This document shows, one piece after another, positions 25,901-28,385 of a DNA stretch of 28,385 bases. Each line of letters opens with the position of its first letter. Position 1 is the first letter of the stretch. A program made the position numbers and the translations under genes. This DNA is from Owenia fusiformis (Eukaryota > Annelida > Polychaeta > Sabellida > Oweniidae). The stretch is taken from the NCBI GenBank assembly GCA_903813345.2, contig CAIIXF020000001.1:61895885-61924269 (forward strand), read 5' to 3'. The notes under the pieces were generated by a model. The model was not told where the DNA came from and did not search any database. It saw nothing but the letters and a program-made list of their open reading frames with translations.

Positions 25901-28329
25901 AATATTATGTTAGTTTCATCCAATATCATATTAGTTTCATCCAATATCATGTAAGTTTCATCCAATATTATGTAAGTTTCATCCAATCATATAAGTTTCA
26001 TCCAATATCATATAAGTTTCATCTAATATCATGTAAGTTTCATCCAATATCATATAAGTTTCATCTTATCTTATGTAAGTTTCATCCAATATCATATAAG
26101 TTTCATCCAATATCATATAAGTTTCATCCAATATTATGTTAGTTTCATCCAATATCATATAAGTTTCATCCAATATTATGTAAGTTTTATCCAATATCAC
26201 CTTAGTTTAACTCACTATTGCATTGTTATAAAGAACACACAATTAAATTTTCTTCAATGTTATCTTTAATGAAAAGGGCCATGTGACATATTGCAAGTGA
26301 CTTAGAGAGTCATATCTTTCACCACAAGTACTTTCTGGGCATAAATACAGTGTTTTGTTAAAAATGTTTTCTTTCAAATGAAGTCTCCACGATGATAAAA
26401 ATATGAATTGACCAATCAAAAATTATGAATAAGGGCCCTATGTTAACAATTTTTCCAATATTTGAAACACTCAAAAGAGTATCTTCTTTTTCTGATTTTA
26501 TTGCATGTAAAGTCATCATTCAACCAGAGGTCTAAAACTTCTTCAAATGTAGAATGGTTCGAAAATCTAGTTTAAAATTTGAAAATATTAATTTTCGATG
26601 ACCAAAATTATGCTGAAAACAATGGATGGCATGAGTTTTCACTAAAGGAAAATAACATGGGTAGCAGTAGTAGTTTTTAACTTTAGCACATTTTTGAATT
26701 GAGAAAAACAAGATCGTCTTTTCAGAAAATAAGTCTAACATTTTGAAAATAGTGCCAAGGTGGGGGTCCTTATCCATGTTATTTCAGAGAGTTGGATTGA
26801 TATTTTACTATCATGGGAAAGAAAACATATTTTTTCAATAAAAACCACTGTTATTATGGTCAGAAGGTACTCATGATGGAATAAATGACAGTTTAAATTA
26901 CTTGCCATATGTCACATGGTCCTTTGGGTGAATTATGCCTTTTGCATTTCTTATGTAGAATGATGGTGGTGTTGCACACAGAGTCCTTCAAGTGTAACTT
27001 ACGGACATTTGGGCACAACCACTCCCATGGAGGGGGTCACGGTCATTCCCACGGAGGGGGTCACTCACATGTGGAGAGTGACGACACATCCGGGTCATCA
27101 GTAGGCTATACTACTCTAGAAGAACCCACCTGTACCAGTAATAATGCTCACTCACACGAAAATGATCCCACACCTGCCAAGAAGAACATTAACGTTCGTG
27201 CTGCTTTCATTCATGTAATAGGTGACCTAATTCAAAGTTTAGGAGTCCTTATTGCAGCATATATAATAAAATATAAGGTATGTATCTTTTATTTTGTGAA
27301 CATTTCAATTTGGAGAACATGGCCAATTTGTAGATGGTTGTAAATAGATTTTTGATTTTGAAAAACCTTTGAAAAAACACCAAAGTGAGTTGATGGCAAT
27401 AAGTCTGATATCCTAATTACTCAGAATAAGTATTGCCATAAAGATAAAGATTATTTGCAATTCTAATATGATACATTACGTCACAATAGCTAGAACAATT
27501 GATTTACTAATGTCTATTGGAGTTGTACATGTATGACTGCTAAAATTCATACATGCAAATAATTGTTTTTTTCTTGTCTTGTGATTCCAGCCAGAGTATA
27601 AGATGGCAGACCCAATTTGTACATTTGTCTTCTCGGTCCTGGTGCTAATTACAACATTCACGGTGCTTAGAGATGCTTTTCATATCATCATGGAGGGTAG
27701 GATCTTTTATATTTATGTCCTTGTTAAAATGTAGACTAGACTGGTTTTGTTGCTTGAGAGCCTTTTGCCTGTATGGGATGTGTATATCAATACAACACAT
27801 CAATGTTAAAGTTGATTTGTAAAAAAGTTTTTGTTAAGTTTAGTTTGACTTAATCAGTTCATGAGACTTTTGATCATGATAAGTGAAGTAGAGTGCCATG
27901 TTAAAAAAAATAAAAATATTAGCCACAAATGACAGATTCCCTTGAGAAAATGATATGATTTTACTCAAACCAATACTAGAGATAAGTTGAGAGTAAGTTT
28001 CATGTTTTTAAAATTCTACATCATTTTGAGTGTTTTGAGAGGTTTGCTTCCAACGTTTGAATTCTCTGTCTTTTTCACCCACTTTAAGTCATTTTCACAT
28101 ACATTTTTATTTGATAATCCTAGTATGAGAACCACTACTAATCAGTTTTCTCCATGTGCTATATGCAACACACATTTGTAACTTCTTCCTTCAGCCTTTC
28201 CAAAAGATATCCCATATAAGGGCCTTAAAGATGCAATGCTGGCTATAGAAGGAGTGTCTTCAGTTCATAACCTGAATGTCTGGTCACTTACTATGGACAA
28301 GCCTGCAATGAGCGCTCATGTTGCAATAG
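13514..28329 (+). CDS. SLC30A2: SLC30A2/3/4/8-type vesicular zinc transporter (ZnT), first six coding exons, partial
   Basis: Six exons join in frame to 428 residues, lacking only the last part of the cytosolic C-terminal domain. It is a cation diffusion facilitator that exchanges Zn2+ for protons, moving zinc from cytosol into vesicles or out of the cell. Seen: a 120-residue polar N-terminus with the HHCH motif (107-110) typical of ZnT2/3/4/8; TM1 about 123-144; TM2 with H157xxxD161; TM3 and TM4 about 192-250; a His-rich loop (261-277, [17 protein letters not shown]); TM5 with H327xxxD331; TM6 about 357-372; and the CTD from about 385. The four H/D residues form the zinc-selective site. The longer loop between TM4 and the His stretch is unusual. 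The symbol is approximate: invertebrates usually have one or few pro-orthologues of this group. Confidence 0.95.
13947..14368. mobile_element. palindromic TTAA-flanked element starting 9 bp into intron 1
   Basis: Nearly the whole element is one hairpin: TTAA-GGACAGGGTGCATG at 13947 and CATGCACCCTGTCC-TTAA ending 14368, arms of about 200 bp with scattered mismatches, loop near 14147-14168. TTAA on both sides suggests a piggyBac-type duplication. No coding frame. Only nine bases separate it from the exon 1 splice donor. Confidence 0.85.
14480..15333. mobile_element. 854-bp fold-back with internal GTTAAAGCCTGATA tandem repeats
   Basis: The left part 14480-14650 (TGTTGTAAGACTTATGCC, CAACCGTCACCAT, AAGTGTTTTTAAGTT, CCTGCCATGACC) is inverted at 15160-15333. 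Between them GTCATGACCRTGGTAATGTT recurs at 14637, 14700, 14795, 14890 and 14963, spacing 63-95 bp, with inner copies of ATGTTAAAGCCTGATA. The apparent plus-strand frame at 15255-15485 is an accident of the right arm. Confidence 0.75.
15660..18531 (+). mobile_element. 5'-truncated, inactivated non-LTR retrotransposon (Jockey/CR1-L2-like LINE)
   Basis: Starts within the end of the AP-endonuclease domain ([20 protein letters not shown] then FTN, and ISDHLAIF), continues through a complete but broken reverse transcriptase, a C-terminal region and a 3' UTR, and ends in an (AAATA)n tail at 18500-18531. An 11-bp triplication TTGTTACTGAG lies in the 3' UTR at 18198-18230. It is on the same strand as the zinc transporter, inside intron 1. 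The clade is assigned by eye. Confidence 0.88.
15719..17970 (+). pseudogene. LINE ORF2: endonuclease end plus reverse transcriptase, broken
   Basis: Copies RNA into DNA in intact relatives. Seen in order: endonuclease tail (15719-15830), a basic linker, RT motifs [67 protein letters not shown] and the catalytic FADD (about 17158). Breaks: an in-frame TAG at 17042-17044 just before the GSVLGP motif; a likely deletion of roughly ten residues between INDLFKVSD and IFADDTN; and a frameshift near 17620-17640, after which the C-terminal part ([20 protein letters not shown] then [14 protein letters not shown]) runs in another frame to 17970. It cannot be active. Confidence 0.9.
19541..19605. repeat. 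(GTCC)n/(GTCT)n microsatellite
   Basis: About eight GTCC-type tetramers run into GTCT tetramers and back to GTCC, inside element B just after its 5' end. Confidence 0.9.
20088..20965. repeat. 162-bp tandem repeat, about 5.5 copies
   Basis: GCCATTTTGGATTTTCCGTC or a near copy starts at about 20089, 20252, 20414, 20576, 20739 and 20901, spacing 162-163 bp. Units carry AAAATCTTGTCTGTAAAGTC and TTTCAAATTTTCAGGGATGA. Degenerate GCCATTTTG pieces occur upstream at 19730 and 19872. Confidence 0.9.
21883..22267. mobile_element. MITE-like element with GAGTAAATACTGTACTCCA ends
   Basis: GAGTAAATACTGTACTCCA at 21883 is inverted at 22243-22267 (TGGAGTTCAGTACATATTTT then ACTC), and homology continues inward (TTTTCATGTGTGATTTAGTT with ATTTCACGAGTTTTAATTCC). 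Mismatches are common, so it is old. No coding frame. Confidence 0.55.
22475..22621 (+). CDS. SLC30A2: zinc transporter exon 2: TM2 with HxxxD (residues 142-191)
   Basis: A 147-bp exon encoding [20 protein letters not shown], then [20 protein letters not shown] and RLTFGFHRA(E). H157 and D161 are half of the transport site. The acceptor is CTTTTCAG|. The donor is GCAG|GCATGT: a GC instead of GT. The frame, phase and family alignment (FGxHRAE) all require this junction. Confidence 0.95.
22622..22985. other. zinc transporter intron 2, first part
   Basis: Begins with the GC donor (GCATGTGTT). AT-rich, then a short GC-richer patch with AGCCCCCA twice at 22851-22875. No frame or repeat recognised before the minisatellite. 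Confidence 0.5.
22986..25275. repeat. 93-bp minisatellite, about 24 copies, with an internal 23-bp duplication
   Basis: The motif GCCTTTGTTTACAATGACTG recurs at 93-bp steps in the homogeneous part (for example 23756, 23849, 23942, 24035). Each unit also holds GTGACCACTGATTAAACTTG and two copies of TATCACACAATGATGACTAC. Copies before about 23640 are more diverged; those after are nearly identical, indicating recent expansion at the right. It makes up about 80% of intron 2. Confidence 0.96.
25483..25636 (+). CDS. SLC30A2: zinc transporter exon 3: TM3 to start of TM4 (residues 191-242)
   Basis: A 154-bp exon encoding (E)[39 protein letters not shown] and [11 protein letters not shown](I). The acceptor is ATTTTTAG|. 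The donor AATATTAT|GTAAGT sits at the very start of a 21-bp minisatellite whose unit includes these last exon bases. Reading through the donor gives ATG TAA, an immediate stop. Confidence 0.95.
25627..26205. repeat. 21-bp minisatellite spanning the exon 3 splice donor, about 27 copies
   Basis: The unit is AAGTTTCATCCAATATCATA plus T, with a few 19- and 20-base copies. The first unit is the exon-intron junction itself: CAATATTAT (exon) then GTAAGTTTCATC (intron). GTAAGT occurs at the true donor (25637) and again at 25679, 25699, 25741, 25846, 25867, 25951, 25972, 26032, 26074 and 26180. The open plus-strand frame across it is a by-product of the 21-bp period. Confidence 0.96.
26206..26958. other. 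zinc transporter intron 3 after the minisatellite, nothing recognised
   Basis: AT-rich sequence ending in the exon 4 acceptor TTTCTTATGTAG. No conserved frame or repeat seen. Confidence 0.5.
26959..27277 (+). CDS. SLC30A2: zinc transporter exon 4: TM4 end, His-rich loop, TM5 (residues 242-348)
   Basis: A 319-bp exon encoding [17 protein letters not shown], the His loop [20 protein letters not shown], an acidic/Thr-rich linker, a second short AHSHEN, then [20 protein letters not shown] and [10 protein letters not shown]327 and D331 complete the zinc site. The acceptor is CTTATGTAG| and the donor is TATAAG|GTATGT. In vertebrate ZnT2 the His loop follows LHQ almost directly; here about 12 residues intervene. 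Confidence 0.95.
27278..27590. other. zinc transporter intron 4
   Basis: A 313-bp GT-AG intron with a clear pyrimidine-rich acceptor (TTTTTTTCTTGTCTTGTGAT then TCCAG). Nothing else recognised. Confidence 0.8.
27591..27696 (+). CDS. SLC30A2: zinc transporter exon 5: TM6 (residues 349-384)
   Basis: A 106-bp exon encoding [20 protein letters not shown] then [15 protein letters not shown]. The [17 protein letters not shown] block is characteristic of TM6 in ZnT2/3/4/8. The acceptor is GATTCCAG| and the donor is GGAGG|GTAGGA. Confidence 0.95.
27697..28194. other. zinc transporter intron 5
   Basis: A 498-bp GT-AG intron ending ACTTCTTCCTTCAG. A short open frame at 27987-28181 has no recognisable similarity and lies wholly inside the intron. 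Confidence 0.75.
28195..28329 (+). CDS. SLC30A2: zinc transporter exon 6: C-terminal cytosolic domain, partial (residues 384-429)
   Basis: A 135-bp exon encoding (A)[19 protein letters not shown], then [20 protein letters not shown] and AHVAI. It aligns to the family's metallochaperone-like CTD (VEGVxxLHxLHIWxLT...LSVHIAI). The acceptor is CTTCCTTCAG| and the donor is ATAG|GTAAAT. At least one further exon must lie to the right of the window. Confidence 0.94.
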
Positions 28330-28385
28330 GTAAATGGGTTACTCAATTGTAAAACTACTAGCAGGGATATTCTCTAAGTGAATGG

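Noticed and set aside
25615-26142. 175-codon plus-strand frame with FIQYHIS/KFHPISY repeats
   Set aside because: By-product of the 21-bp array next to the exon 3 donor, in a different frame from the gene.

Overview
This window looks like genomic DNA from an invertebrate animal, probably marine. It is AT-rich, its genes are split by long spliceosomal introns, and most of its length is transposon debris and tandem repeats. I cannot name the species. The (GTCC)n-bearing element near 19.5 kb and the many fold-back elements recall mollusc and other marine invertebrate genomes, but that is only an impression.

Two conserved protein-coding genes lie head to head. On the minus strand, a TFCP2/UBP1/LSF-type transcription factor starts at 10812 and runs left off the window. 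Seven coding exons (10673-10812, 10270-10320, 8251-8327, 7416-7477, 6015-6120, 5606-5856, 738-848) splice in frame to 266 residues, covering the N-terminal motif and the CP2 DNA-binding domain. On the plus strand, a vesicular zinc transporter of the SLC30A2/3/4/8 (ZnT) type starts at 13514 and runs right off the window. Six coding exons (13514-13937, 22475-22621, 25483-25636, 26959-27277, 27591-27696, 28195-28329) splice in frame to 428 residues carrying the full H/D zinc site. About 2.7 kb of mostly repeat-derived DNA separates the two start codons.

Region by region: 1-10.8 kb is tfcp2 with introns holding a 98-bp repeat, a 49-copy 21-bp minisatellite, a 633-bp fold-back with G13/C14 tracts, a degenerate mariner-like relic and a 956-bp element with mariner-type ends. 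10.8-13.5 kb is the shared 5' region with an ORF-bearing TTAA-flanked fold-back and a small TA-flanked MITE. 13.9-22.5 kb (zinc transporter intron 1) holds a TTAA-flanked palindrome beside the splice donor, a second fold-back with tandem repeats, a dead non-LTR retrotransposon and a three-deep nest of elements. 22.6-25.5 kb (intron 2, with a GC donor) is mostly a 93-bp minisatellite. 25.6-26.2 kb is a 21-bp minisatellite that begins inside the 3' end of exon 3 and copies its splice donor about ten times.

I found no new multi-gene system. The strongest observations are the donor-copying minisatellite, the GC-AG intron, the datable triple transposon nest and the ORF-bearing fold-back family. 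No tRNA, rRNA or CRISPR was seen.
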